From NCBI GenBank assembly GCA_963791905.1, contig CAWBTX010000006.1, forward strand, positions 744,001 to 808,000: DNA of 64,000 nt. The letters run 5' to 3'. The stretch's first letter is position 1, and every line of letters begins with the position of its first letter. A program made the translations under genes and the position numbers. The notes beneath the pieces are model-generated. The model ran no database searches and was not told the origin of the DNA. It worked only from the letters and a program-made list of their open reading frames with translations. Shown in pieces: positions 36,435-44,687 of the stretch. Source of the DNA: Gaiellasilicea sp963791905. GTDB taxonomy: Bacteria; Actinomycetota; Thermoleophilia; Gaiellales; Gaiellaceae.

Positions 36435-38138
36435 TTGAGGACGAAGTGGCACTGGCTGCTGCTGCTCGTCGTCGTGGGCATGCTCGCCCTGGCGGCGGGT
36501 TGTGGTGGCGACGACGATGAGGCGGGCGGCACGGGCGACACGACGGCCGAAGGCCCCGAAGGCGGAACGCTCGTCTTCGCAGGCGCGGCCGATCCGGTCC
36601 TTCTCGACGGCGCGCTCGTCTCGGACGGCGAGTCGCTGCGCGTGATCACGCAGATCTTCGAGACGCTCGTAGCGCTCAAGGCCGGCACGACAGAGCCCGA
36701 GCCCGGTCTGGCGGAGAGCTGGGAGCCGAACGAGGACGGCACCGTTTGGACGTTCAAGATTCGCGAGGGCGTGGAGTTCCACGACGGCGAGCCGCTCAAT
36801 GCAGAGGCCGTCTGCTTCAACTTCGACCGCTGGTACAACTTCAAGGGCGCCCTCGCCAACCCGGCCGCCAGCTACTACTGGCAGGTCGTCTTCGGGGGCT
36901 TCGCGGAGTTCGACCCCGACAGCGGCGCTCCCGAGGAGAGCCTGTACGAGAGCTGCGAGGCGACGGACGAGTCGACCGCGGTGATCACGCTGACGAAACC
37001 GTCCGCGACGTTCATCCCGGCGCTCTCTCAGCAGTCGTTCTCGATCGCCAGCCCGAAGGCGCTCCAGGACGGCAATGCCGACCAGGGCTCGCTCGACGCC
37101 GAAGGCGTCTTCACCTCCACCGGCACGTTCGGCACCGAGAACCCGATCGGCACCGGCCCGTTCAAGTTCGATTCGTGGGTGCGGAACGACCGGCTCACGC
37201 TCGTCAAGAACGAGGACTACTGGGGCGAGCAGGCCAAGCTGGACGAGCTGATCATCAGGCCGATCGCGGACAACGCAGCGCGCCTGCAGGCGTTGCAGTC
37301 GGGTGAGATCCAGGGATACGACCTGGTCGAGCCCCAGGACATCGCGACGCTCGAGGGCGACTCGAACCTGCAGATCATCGACCGACCTGCCTTCAACGTC
37401 GCTTACGTCGGCTTCAACATCGCGAAGAAGCCGACCGACGACCTCGAGGTGCGGAAGGCAATCGCGTACGGCCTCGACCGGCAGGCCGTCGTGGACAACT
37501 TCTACTCCGGCCGGGGCGTCGTCGCGACGCAGTTCATGCCGCCGGAAGTCGTCGGCTACGCCGAGGACGTCACGACCTACGACTACGACCCGGAGATGGC
37601 GAAGAAGACCCTGACGGACGCCGGCTACACACTCCCGGTCGCGCTCGAGTTCTGGTACCCGACGGACGTGTCGCGTCCGTACATGCCCGACCCGAAGCGG
37701 AACTTCGAGGCCTTCGCCGCGAGCCTGAACAAGTCGGGCTTCAAGGTGACGCCGCGGAGCGCACCGTGGAACCCGGACTACCTCGGCCGGGCCGACGCCG
37801 GTAACGCCGGCAACCTCAGGTTGCTCGGCTGGACCGGTGACTACGGCGACGCGGACAACTTCATCGGCACGTTCTTCCAGACCCCGCAGAAGGCGTGGGG
37901 CACGACGACGACGCCGCTGACGGAGGTCCAGGATCTGCTCAACCAGGGCGAGATCGAGACGGACGAGGCCAAGCGCGAGACGATCTACCAGGACGCGAAC
38001 CGGGCGATCATGGAGCAGCTCCCGGGCGTGCCCTACGCGCATTCCGAGCCGGCGCTCGCGTTCGATGCGGACGTCCAGGGCTATGTCGCGAGCCCGACGA
38101 CGAACGAGTCGTTCGCGCCCGTGACCCTCGGAGGCTAG
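36435..38138 (+). CDS. peptide ABC transporter substrate-binding lipoprotein (family 5, DppA/OppA-like)
   Basis: This extracytoplasmic solute receptor is anchored by lipid. A signal peptide ends in the lipobox LALAAGC (Cys near residue 24), followed by an acidic Gly-rich spacer and then an SBP_bac_5 domain. Typical segments are ESWEPNEDGTVWTFKIREGV with FHDGEPLNAE, GTGPFKFDSWVRNDRLTLVK and RKAIAYGLDRQAVVDNFYSG. TTG 36435 is chosen because AAAGGAG lies just upstream; an in-frame GTG at 36420 overlaps that site. It is the first gene of a five-gene dipeptide/oligopeptide operon. Confidence 0.93.
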   Translation: MRTKWHWLLLLVVVGMLALAAGCGGDDDEAGGTGDTTAEGPEGGTLVFAGAADPVLLDGALVSDGESLRVITQIFETLVALKAGTTEPEPGLAESWEPNEDGTVWTFKIREGVEFHDGEPLNAEAVCFNFDRWYNFKGALANPAASYYWQVVFGGFAEFDPDSGAPEESLYESCEATDESTAVITLTKPSATFIPALSQQSFSIASPKALQDGNADQGSLDAEGVFTSTGTFGTENPIGTGPFKFDSWVRNDRLTLVKNEDYWGEQAKLDELIIRPIADNAARLQALQSGEIQGYDLVEPQDIATLEGDSNLQIIDRPAFNVAYVGFNIAKKPTDDLEVRKAIAYGLDRQAVVDNFYSGRGVVATQFMPPEVVGYAEDVTTYDYDPEMAKKTLTDAGYTLPVALEFWYPTDVSRPYMPDPKRNFEAFAASLNKSGFKVTPRSAPWNPDYLGRADAGNAGNLRLLGWTGDYGDADNFIGTFFQTPQKAWGTTTTPLTEVQDLLNQGEIETDEAKRETIYQDANRAIMEQLPGVPYAHSEPALAFDADVQGYVASPTTNESFAPVTLGG

Positions 38139-38164
38139 GAGAAGGCTAGGAACCGGCGGACGAC

Positions 38165-39169
38165 ATGCTGCGCTTCGTCGTCCGCCGGCTCCTGCTCCTC
38201 ATCCCGATCCTGCTCGGGCTCTCGATCCTCGTCTTTCTGTGGATCAGGGCGCTGCCGGGTAGCCCGGCGACGACGCTGCTCGGCGAGCGGGCGACACAGG
38301 AGCAGATCGCGGCGATCAACGAGCAGTACGGGCTCAACGACCCGCTGCCGCAGCAGTACGTGCGCTACCTGAGGACGACTCTGCGCGGAGACTTCGGCGA
38401 CTCGGTCACGAGCCGAAGGCCGGTCGTCGAGGAGTTCAAGCAGCGATTCCCCGCCACCATCGAGCTCGCCCTCGCGGCAATGCTCTTCTCGGTCGTGTTC
38501 GGCGTTCCGCTCGGGTTCATCGCCGCCAAACGGCACGGCACCTGGATCGACCATACGAGCCTGCTCGCATCCTTATTAGGCATCTCGATCCCGATCTTCT
38601 TCCTCGCGATCATCCTCAAGTACATCTTCGCGGTGCAGCTCGGCTGGCTTCCGACCGTCGGGCGGATCTCCGTGCTCATCGACCTCGAGCACCCGACGAA
38701 CTTCTACATCCTGGACGCCATCATCGCCGGCGACCCGGAAGCGCTCTGGGACGTGATCAAGCACCTCATCCTGCCCGCGATCGCCCTCGGGACGATCCCG
38801 CTCGCGATCATCGCGCGCATCACGCGGGCCGCGGTCCTCGACGTCCAGAACGAGGACTACGTCCGCACCGCGCGCGCGAAGGGCGTCGCGCCGCGAACCG
38901 TCGACCGGCGCCACGTGCTCAGGAACGCAATGCTGCCGATCGTGACGATCATCGGCCTGCAGATGGGGCTGCTGCTCTCGGGCGCCGTGCTGACCGAGAC
39001 GGTGTTCGCCTTTCCAGGGATCGGCACCTGGCTCGTCGATGCGATCAAGGCACGCAACTACCCGGTCCTGCAGGGCGGCATCCTCTTCATCGCGCTCGTC
39101 TTCGTGCTGGTCAATCTCCTCGTCGATCTCGCGTACGGGTTCCTCAACCCGCGGATCAGGCTCAGCTAG
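38165..39169 (+). CDS. peptide ABC transporter permease (DppB/OppB-like)
   Basis: This 334-aa inner-membrane permease has six predicted helices. The N-terminus is MLRFVVRRLLLLIPILLGLS, typical of DppB, with the family segment ALPGSPATTLLGERATQEQI. The EAA loop that contacts the ATPases is EDYVRTARAKGVAPRTVDRR, ending HVLRNAMLPIVTIIG. It is followed directly, with no gap, by the second permease. Confidence 0.94.
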   Translation: MLRFVVRRLLLLIPILLGLSILVFLWIRALPGSPATTLLGERATQEQIAAINEQYGLNDPLPQQYVRYLRTTLRGDFGDSVTSRRPVVEEFKQRFPATIELALAAMLFSVVFGVPLGFIAAKRHGTWIDHTSLLASLLGISIPIFFLAIILKYIFAVQLGWLPTVGRISVLIDLEHPTNFYILDAIIAGDPEALWDVIKHLILPAIALGTIPLAIIARITRAAVLDVQNEDYVRTARAKGVAPRTVDRRHVLRNAMLPIVTIIGLQMGLLLSGAVLTETVFAFPGIGTWLVDAIKARNYPVLQGGILFIALVFVLVNLLVDLAYGFLNPRIRLS

Positions 39170-40081
39170 ATGTCCATCGCCGAGATCGAGGCACGCGAGC
39201 TCCAGCTCGAGCCGCCGAGCGGCGGCCTCCTCCACGAGGCCTGGTCGAGGCTCCTCAAGAACCCCGGAGCCATCGCCGGTTTCATCATGGTCGGCATCTT
39301 CGTCCTCGTCGCGCTCTTCGCACCGCTGATCGCGCCGGAGGATCCGCGCGTGGGCGACCTGTCGCGGCTGCAGGGAAGTTGCTGCCCCGGCCCGTCCGTG
39401 GAGCACTGGTTCGGCATCGATCAGCAGGGGCGCGACGAGTTCTCGCGGATCGTCTACGGCGCCCGCTTCTCGCTGCTGATCGGCGTCGTCTCCGTTGCCG
39501 TCGGACTCTCGATCGGGCTTACTCTCGGCTCCATCGCGGGCTATGTCGGTGGGGTCGTCGACAGCGTGATCATGCGGCTGATGGACATCATGCTCGCGAT
39601 CCCGGGACTGCTGCTCGCGATCGGGATCGTCGCGGCGCTCGGCCCGGGGCTCGTCCAGATCATGATCGCCGTCGGCGTGACGCAGATACCGATCTTCGCG
39701 CGGCTCATGCGAGGGTCGATCCTCGGGCAGCGGGAGAACGACTTCGTCCTGGCCGCGCGGGCGGTGGGGGTCCCGCGACGCACGATCCTGTCGTCGCACA
39801 TCCTCCCGAACGCGATCTCACCCGTGATCGTGCAGGCAACCCTCGCGCTCGCGACCGCAATCATCGACGTCGCCGCCCTCGGCTTCCTCGGCCTCGGGCC
39901 CCAGGACCCCTCGACGCCGGAGTGGGGCACGATGCTGACGGACACGACGCGCTACCTCCAGACCGCCCCGCACCTCGCGATCATCCCCGGCGTCGCGATC
40001 GTGCTCTCCGTGCTCGGCTTCAACCTGATCGGCGACGGCCTCCGTGAGGCCCTCGATCCGAAGCTGCGGGGCCGTGGCTAG
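39170..40081 (+). CDS. peptide ABC transporter permease (DppC/OppC-like)
   Basis: This 303-aa second permease begins with an N-terminal cytoplasmic segment and six helices. It shows the OppC_N region (HEAWSRLLKNPGAIAGFIMV), LAPLIAPEDPR-type residues, the segment EHWFGIDQQGRDEFSRIVYG, and the EAA loop NDFVLAARAVGVPRRTILSS. The ATG directly follows the upstream TAG, and the end overlaps the DppD-like start by eight bases, indicating coupled translation. Confidence 0.94.
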   Translation: MSIAEIEARELQLEPPSGGLLHEAWSRLLKNPGAIAGFIMVGIFVLVALFAPLIAPEDPRVGDLSRLQGSCCPGPSVEHWFGIDQQGRDEFSRIVYGARFSLLIGVVSVAVGLSIGLTLGSIAGYVGGVVDSVIMRLMDIMLAIPGLLLAIGIVAALGPGLVQIMIAVGVTQIPIFARLMRGSILGQRENDFVLAARAVGVPRRTILSSHILPNAISPVIVQATLALATAIIDVAALGFLGLGPQDPSTPEWGTMLTDTTRYLQTAPHLAIIPGVAIVLSVLGFNLIGDGLREALDPKLRGRG

Positions 40082-41090
40082 AGAGCCGCTCCTCGCCGTC
40101 GACGACCTGCACGTCCAGTTCGGGACGAGCCGCGGGCTCGTGTACGCAGTCAACGGTATCTCGTTCGACATCGCCCCCGGCGAGACGCTCGGGATCGTGG
40201 GCGAGTCGGGCTGCGGGAAGAGCGTGACCTCGCTCGCGATCCTCGGCATCCTCGCGCGCAACGGCCGCGTCACCCGCGGCAGCGCCATGTTCGGTGGCCG
40301 CGACCTCCTGACCCTGCCCGACTCGGACCTTCGCCGCGTTCGCGGCCGCGAGATCGCAATGATCTTCCAGGACCCGATGACGTCCCTGAACCCGGTGCTG
40401 AGCATCGGGCGGCAGATCCGGGAGGCGCTCGAGACTCACTTCGGGATGGATCGTGAGCAGGGCGACCGGCGCGCGACCGAGCTCCTCGACCAGGTCGGGA
40501 TCCCGAGCGCGAAGGCTCGGCTGAAGGACTACCCGCATCAGTTCTCGGGCGGCATGCGCCAGCGGGCGATGATCGCGATGGCGCTCGCGTGCGAGCCGAA
40601 GGTCCTGATCGCCGACGAGCCGACCACGGCCCTCGACGTCACGATCCAGGCGCAGATCCTCGCGCTCCTGCGAAGCCTCGTCGACGACCTCGACACGGCG
40701 CTGATCATGATCACGCACGACCTCGGTGTCGTGGCCGGCATGTGCGAGCGCGTGAACGTGATGTACGCGGGCATGTTCATGGAGACCGGCACCGCGGACA
40801 GCCTCTTCGCGCAGCCGCGCCACCCGTACACGCTCGGCCTGCTCCAGAGCGTGCCGCGCATCGACGCGGGCCGCCGGCAGCGCCTGCAGCCGATCCCGGG
40901 GTCGCCGCGCAACATGCTGAGCTCGCCGAGTGCGTGCCCGTTCGCGCCGCGATGCCGCTACGAGGTCGAGGAGTCCCGCCAGCGCGTGCCCCCGCTCGAG
41001 GAGATGGGCGCGGGGCACTACGTGCGCTGCTTCAACCCGGTGCCCGCAGATGAGTGGCAGCGCTCGCGACTGGGCGGAGAGGCTGCGTGA
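40074..41090 (+). CDS. peptide ABC transporter ATPase (DppD/OppD-like)
   Basis: This 338-aa ATPase has Walker A GIVGESGCGKSVTS, signature FSGGMRQRAMIA, Walker B LIADEPTTALDV and the H-loop MITHDLG. The oligopeptide-specific C-terminal domain carries the Cys motif CPFAPRCRYEVEE ... RCFNP, which in some members binds an Fe-S cluster or metal. It starts at GTG 40074 within the end of the permease gene. Its stop lies in the 12-bp sequence GGCTGCGTGACG, which is repeated in front of the next ATPase gene. Confidence 0.94.
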   Translation: MAREPLLAVDDLHVQFGTSRGLVYAVNGISFDIAPGETLGIVGESGCGKSVTSLAILGILARNGRVTRGSAMFGGRDLLTLPDSDLRRVRGREIAMIFQDPMTSLNPVLSIGRQIREALETHFGMDREQGDRRATELLDQVGIPSAKARLKDYPHQFSGGMRQRAMIAMALACEPKVLIADEPTTALDVTIQAQILALLRSLVDDLDTALIMITHDLGVVAGMCERVNVMYAGMFMETGTADSLFAQPRHPYTLGLLQSVPRIDAGRRQRLQPIPGSPRNMLSSPSACPFAPRCRYEVEESRQRVPPLEEMGAGHYVRCFNPVPADEWQRSRLGGEAA

Positions 41091-41244
41091 CGCAGTCGCG
41101 CCGCCAGGAGGGGGCTCGGGGGAACCGGAGGGTTCCCAAGGAGCGCGCCGCTGCGCAGCAGCGGCGTCGGCGCGCAGGGGGCTCGCGGGGGAAACCGGGT
41201 TTCCCCCGCGCGACCGAGCCGCAGGCGAGGAAGGCTGCGTGACG
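41081..41244. mobile_element. hairpin-rich insert flanked by a 12-bp direct repeat (putative palindromic element)
   Basis: GGCTGCGTGACG is present at 41081-41092 and again at 41233-41244. The 140 bp between holds three hairpins: GGGAACC/GGTTCCC (41120-41137), a 9-bp stem CGCCGCTGC/GCAGCGGCG (41146-41166), and a 12-bp stem CGCGGGGGAAAC/GTTTCCCCCGCG (41184-41210). GGGGGCTCG also occurs twice (41110, 41177), so the outer hairpins are related units. No protein is convincingly encoded. Both copies of the direct repeat contain GTGA, which explains how the upstream gene keeps its stop and the downstream gene its start. A target-site duplication by a MITE/REP-like element, or a local duplication, would fit. 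Confidence 0.6.
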
Positions 41245-42311
41245 AGGGCTCGAGCCTGGTCGAGGTCGAGGATCTCAGGATCTGGTTCCCGATCCGCAGC
41301 GGCATCGTGCTCGACCGGCATGTGGGAGACGTCAAGGCGGTCGACGGCGTCACGCTGACGATCGAGCGAGGCGAGACGCTCGGCCTCGTCGGGGAGTCCG
41401 GGTGCGGCAAGTCGACAGTGGGACGGGCGCTGTTGCGCCTCTACGAGCCGACCGGCGGCTCGATCGTGTTCGACGGACAGGACATCACGCACCTGGGCGA
41501 GTCGGAGCTCCGGCCGCTGCGAAGGCGGATGCAGATGGTGTTCCAGGATCCCTACGCGTCGCTCAATCCACGGCACTCGGTCGGGCGGATCGTCGGCGAG
41601 CCGCTGCGTGTGCACGGCCTCGGCCGGGGACGGACCATCGGCGCGAGGGTGCGTGAGCTGCTCCAGATCGTCGGCCTCCCCGCCGACGCTGCGACGCGCT
41701 ACCCGCACGAGTTCTCAGGCGGCCAGCGGCAGCGGATCGGCCTCGCGCGGGCGTTGGCGCTGAACCCGGACTTCATCGTCTGCGACGAGCCCGTCTCGGC
41801 GCTCGACGTCTCCATCCAGGCGCAGATCGTGAACCTCCTCGAGGCGCTGCAGCGCGAGTTCGACCTGACGTTCCTCTTCATCGCGCACGACCTGGCCGTC
41901 GTCCGCCACATCTCGGACCGGATCGCGGTGATGTACCTCGGCCAGATCATGGAGCTCTCGCCCGCCGACGATCTCTACGAGAACCCGCTCCATCCGTACA
42001 CGATCTCCCTGCTGTCGGCGATCCCGATCCCGGACCCGGCGATCGAGCGGCACCGGGAGTCGATCCTTCTGCAAGGCGACCTGCCCAGCCCGGCCGCGCC
42101 GCCGCGAGCCTGCCGCTTCCACACGCGCTGCCCGTACATGCAGCCGACCCGCTGCCAGGACGAGGAGCCCGAGCTGCGGCCGCTCGAGGGCCACCTCGTC
42201 AAGTGTCACTGGGCCGAGCAGATCAAGGCCGGCGAGATCCGGCCCGAAATGCGCGAGGCGGTCTTCGTCCCCGGGGTGGCCGAATCCGTCTACGTGCCGC
42301 CGCCGGACTAG
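41239..42311 (+). CDS. peptide ABC transporter ATPase (DppF/OppF-like), with a single-base frameshift near the start
   Basis: This is the second ATPase of the peptide importer, about 357 aa. From GTG 41239 the frame breaks after MT; with one base restored it continues GSSLVEVEDLRIWFPIRSG and KAVDGVTLTIERGETLG. It has Walker A LVGESGCGKSTVG, signature FSGGQRQRIGLA, Walker B IVCDEPVSALDV and H-loop IAHDLAVV. The C-terminal Cys motif is CRFHTRCPYMQPTRC. The span is one base short of a multiple of three. It is separated from the DppD-like gene by the palindromic insert. Confidence 0.88.
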
Positions 42312-42695
42312 TGCTCCGCTTCCCGATCCGCGGCGGTGAGCTGGCCGAGGAGCCGTGCGTCTACGCCTGGCTCGCGGAGGACGGCGTCGTCTACGTCGGT
42401 GCGACTACGCTCCGTCCCGAGACGCGGAGCGTGGCTGCACCTCCACGACGAGCGTCCGGAGATCGGACGTATGCGCGCACGCTTTCCCACGGTCGCGAGC
42501 GAGGACCTCGAGGTGGTCGCCATGCCGCTGCCAGGGGACGTGGATCGCCAGCAGGTGCGTCATGGCAGCGTGACGGCGCTCGGCGAGCGCGGCCTGCTGT
42601 CGCCGCGGCACGTCTGCGATCCGCCGCTCGACGCCGCCCCGCACGCAGAGACCGATCGCTTCGTGGGGCTCGTGGCGGAGGCGCTGGCCGAGTGA
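42311..42695 (+). CDS. GIY-YIG-like small protein, with a single-base frameshift
   Basis: This protein of about 127 aa starts at GTG 42311, sharing a base with the dppF stop. It opens LRFPIRGGELAEEPCVYAWL followed by EDGVVYVGATTLRPETR, which matches the GIY-YIG pattern (VY...YVG with a following Arg). After one surplus base near 42430 the frame resumes AWLHLHDERPEIGRMRARFP and runs to VAEALAE. The C-terminal half is not recognised, and whether it is a nuclease is uncertain. It is cotranscribed with the transporter genes by position. Confidence 0.6.
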
Positions 42696-42772
42696 CCACG
42701 TCGCACGAGAAGCGCATCGACATCCGGTGGCGCGACCTCGATGCCTACGGTCACGTCAATCAGGCCGTCTAG
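42692..42772 (+). pseudogene. remnant of an acyl-CoA thioesterase (4HBT hot-dog) gene
   Basis: From the GTG overlapping the previous stop the frame reads MTTSHEKRIDIRWRDLDAYG then HVNQAV and stops. RWRDLDAYGHVN is the N-terminal signature of 4HBT thioesterases, normally 130-150 aa. Only 26 codons remain. The TAG at 42770-42772 overlaps the clpP stop (42769-42771) on the other strand, so the rest of the gene was lost at this convergent junction. Confidence 0.65.
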
Positions 42773-43359
42773 GCCGCGACCGCCGCCCGGTCGACGATCT
42801 CGTCGATCAGCCCGTACGCGCACGCCTCCTGGGGCGTCATGAAGTGGTCGCGGTCGATGTCGACCATCACCTTCTCCACCGGCTGGGCGGTGTGCCTCGC
42901 GAGGATCTCCGCCATGCGGCGGGTCATCGAGAGCACCTCCTGCGCGTGGATCTCGATGTCCGCCGGCGTGCCGCGGAAGCCGGCCGAGCCCTGATGGATC
43001 ATCACCTTCGCGTTCGGAAGGGCCATCCGTTTCCCCGCGGCGCCGCCTGCCAGGATCATCGCCGCCGCGGACATGCCCATGCCGACGCAGATCGTGCGGA
43101 CGTCCGGGCGGACGTACTGCATCGTGTCGTAGATCGCCATGCCGGCGTAGGCCGAGCCGCCCGGCGAGTTGACGTAGAGCGAGATGTCCTTGTCGGGATC
43201 CTCCGCCTCGAGGAAGAGGAGCTGCGCGGTGATCACGTTCGCGATCTCGTCGTCGACCTCGCGGCCGAGGAAGACGATTCGCTCACGGAGCAGGCGGGAG
43301 TAGATGTCGAACGAGCGCTCGTAGCGCCCGTCCGCTTCGACCACCATCGGCACGAGCAT
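42769..43359 (-). CDS. clpP: ATP-dependent Clp protease proteolytic subunit
   Basis: This 196-aa serine peptidase assembles into tetradecameric chambers with Clp ATPases. The catalytic Ser is in CVGMGMSAAAMILAGG, the His in KVMIHQGSAG, and the Asp in the following helix region (MVDIDRDHFMTPQEACAYGL). The ATG at 43359 has AAGGAGAGG six bases upstream; the longer open frame is spurious. It stands alone here without clpX or tig, suggesting one of several ClpP paralogues. Its upstream region is shared with the twin palindromes of the divergent SRPBCC operon. Confidence 0.95.
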   Translation of the reverse strand: MLVPMVVEADGRYERSFDIYSRLLRERIVFLGREVDDEIANVITAQLLFLEAEDPDKDISLYVNSPGGSAYAGMAIYDTMQYVRPDVRTICVGMGMSAAAMILAGGAAGKRMALPNAKVMIHQGSAGFRGTPADIEIHAQEVLSMTRRMAEILARHTAQPVEKVMVDIDRDHFMTPQEACAYGLIDEIVDRAAVAA

Positions 43360-43380
43360 GGGCCTCTCCTTCTGTAATCT

Positions 43381-43420
43381 GCAACCGGATGGTTGCATCA
43401 TAGAGCAACCCAGCGGTTGC
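43381..43420. promoter_or_regulatory. twin operators GCAACC-N4-GGTTGC
   Basis: Two identical-arm palindromes, GCAACCGGATGGTTGC (43381-43396) and GCAACCCAGCGGTTGC (43405-43420), lie 24 bp centre to centre in the clpP/SRPBCC intergenic region. The position suggests they are operators of the ArsR-type repressor encoded in the second gene of the SRPBCC operon. They lie 22 bp before clpP and may also affect it. Confidence 0.72.
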
Positions 43421-43437
43421 ACGACGAAGGAGGCGAA

Positions 43438-43779
43438 GTGGAGGTTCAGCGGGAGATCGTGGTGCCGGCGCCGGTCGAGGAGGTCTGGTCGGCGCTGACC
43501 GAGCCGGACCGGCTCGAGGAATGGTTCGCGAACGACGTCGAGCTCGAGCTCGAACCCGGTGGAGCCGGCACGTTCCGCTGGGACGACGGCGAGGAACGCC
43601 ACGCCGTCGTCGAGCAGGTCGTGCCCGAGCGGCTGTTCGCGTTCACCTGGGACGAGAGCCGCGTCGAGATCGAGCTCGCCGAGGTCGACGCCGGCACGCG
43701 GGTGCTCGTCACGGAGACCGCCGGGGCGGGCTGGGCGGCCGCGCTCTCGCTGCAGGCGCTGGCGCTGGCCTACGTGTGA
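43438..43779 (+). CDS. SRPBCC/AHSA1-domain protein
   Basis: This 113-aa START-like hydrophobic-pocket protein reads QREIVVPAPVEEVWSALTEP, then EEWFANDVELELEPGGAGTF and VLVTETAGAG. Such proteins are commonly encoded next to an ArsR repressor, as here, with the ArsR GTG overlapping this stop (GTGTGA). The start GTG 43438 has AAGGAGG upstream. The ligand is unknown. Confidence 0.88.
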   Translation: MEVQREIVVPAPVEEVWSALTEPDRLEEWFANDVELELEPGGAGTFRWDDGEERHAVVEQVVPERLFAFTWDESRVEIELAEVDAGTRVLVTETAGAGWAAALSLQALALAYV

Positions 43780-44633
43780 CGGATGTCTTCGGGGCGCTGG
43801 CCGATCCCAATCGGCGCCGCCTGCTCGAGCAGCTCGCGGGCCGCGAGGCGTCCGTGACCGAGCTTGCGAACACGCTTCCCGTCACGCGGCAGGCGGTGGC
43901 GAAGCACATGACGGCGCTCGCGAGCGCGGGCCTGGTCGACTCGCGTCGGGTCGGACGGGAGCGGCTCTATCGGCTCAACCCGGCTCCGCTTGACGGCGCG
44001 GCGGGTTGGATCGCTCGGGTGGAGACCGAGTGGGAGGGGAGGCTCGGCCGCCTCCGCGACCATCTCGACGTCCGCACGGTCGCGCAGGACGTCGTCCCCG
44101 TCCACGCCGAGCCGGACTCCGGCTCCGAGCAGGTGACGCAGGCCCTCCGCGGTGAGCCTCTGCGTGTGCGCGACCGGCGTGGCGGCTGGGCGCGGATCGC
44201 GACGGCGTACGACTATCCCGGCTGGGTTCGCGAAGACGCCCTCTCGACGGCTCCGCCCGGCCGATGGCTTCCCGAGCCGTGGCCCGGTGATCCGATCGCG
44301 GAGGCCCGAGCCTACCTCGGGGCGCCGTACCTCTGGGGTGGGATGACGGAACGCGGGATCGACTGTTCCGGCCTCGTCCACATGGCATACCGCCGGCTGG
44401 GGCGGCTGGTGCCGCGGGACGCCCGTGACCAGGAGGCAGCCGGTGAGGTCGTCGAGCGGCCGCGCCCTGGCGACCTGGTCACCTACGGAGAGACGGAGGA
44501 GGCGGACCACATCGCCTTCTGGCTCGGCCGCGACCGGATCCTGCACGCCGCGGGGGGCCGCGGCGTCGTCGAGGAGCGCGAGCCGCCGGCGCTGCGACAG
44601 GCGAGGCGGCGATTCGTGCGAATCGCGACCTGA
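43776..44633 (+). CDS. ArsR-family repressor fused to an SH3-NlpC/P60 peptidase
   Basis: One unbroken 285-aa frame. Residues 1-98 are a full ArsR winged helix (FGALADPNRRRLLEQL, LPVTRQAVAKHMTALASAGL) with the usual C-terminal helix. From residue 99 it continues without a stop into VRTVAQDVVPVHAEPDSGSE (SH3-like) and an NlpC/P60 domain with catalytic Cys197 (GIDCSGLVHMAY) and His245 (EEADHIAFWL), a YkfC-like gamma-D-glutamyl dipeptidyl peptidase. No signal peptide is seen. The joint falls exactly where each partner normally ends and starts. Either it is a real fusion or a lost stop/start overlap. Confidence 0.82.
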   Translation: MTDVFGALADPNRRRLLEQLAGREASVTELANTLPVTRQAVAKHMTALASAGLVDSRRVGRERLYRLNPAPLDGAAGWIARVETEWEGRLGRLRDHLDVRTVAQDVVPVHAEPDSGSEQVTQALRGEPLRVRDRRGGWARIATAYDYPGWVREDALSTAPPGRWLPEPWPGDPIAEARAYLGAPYLWGGMTERGIDCSGLVHMAYRRLGRLVPRDARDQEAAGEVVERPRPGDLVTYGETEEADHIAFWLGRDRILHAAGGRGVVEEREPPALRQARRRFVRIAT

Positions 44634-44687
44634 TCGGTTACCTCAAACGAGCTAAAGGGGGCCTGGATCGCGGCCGATACCCAAGCC

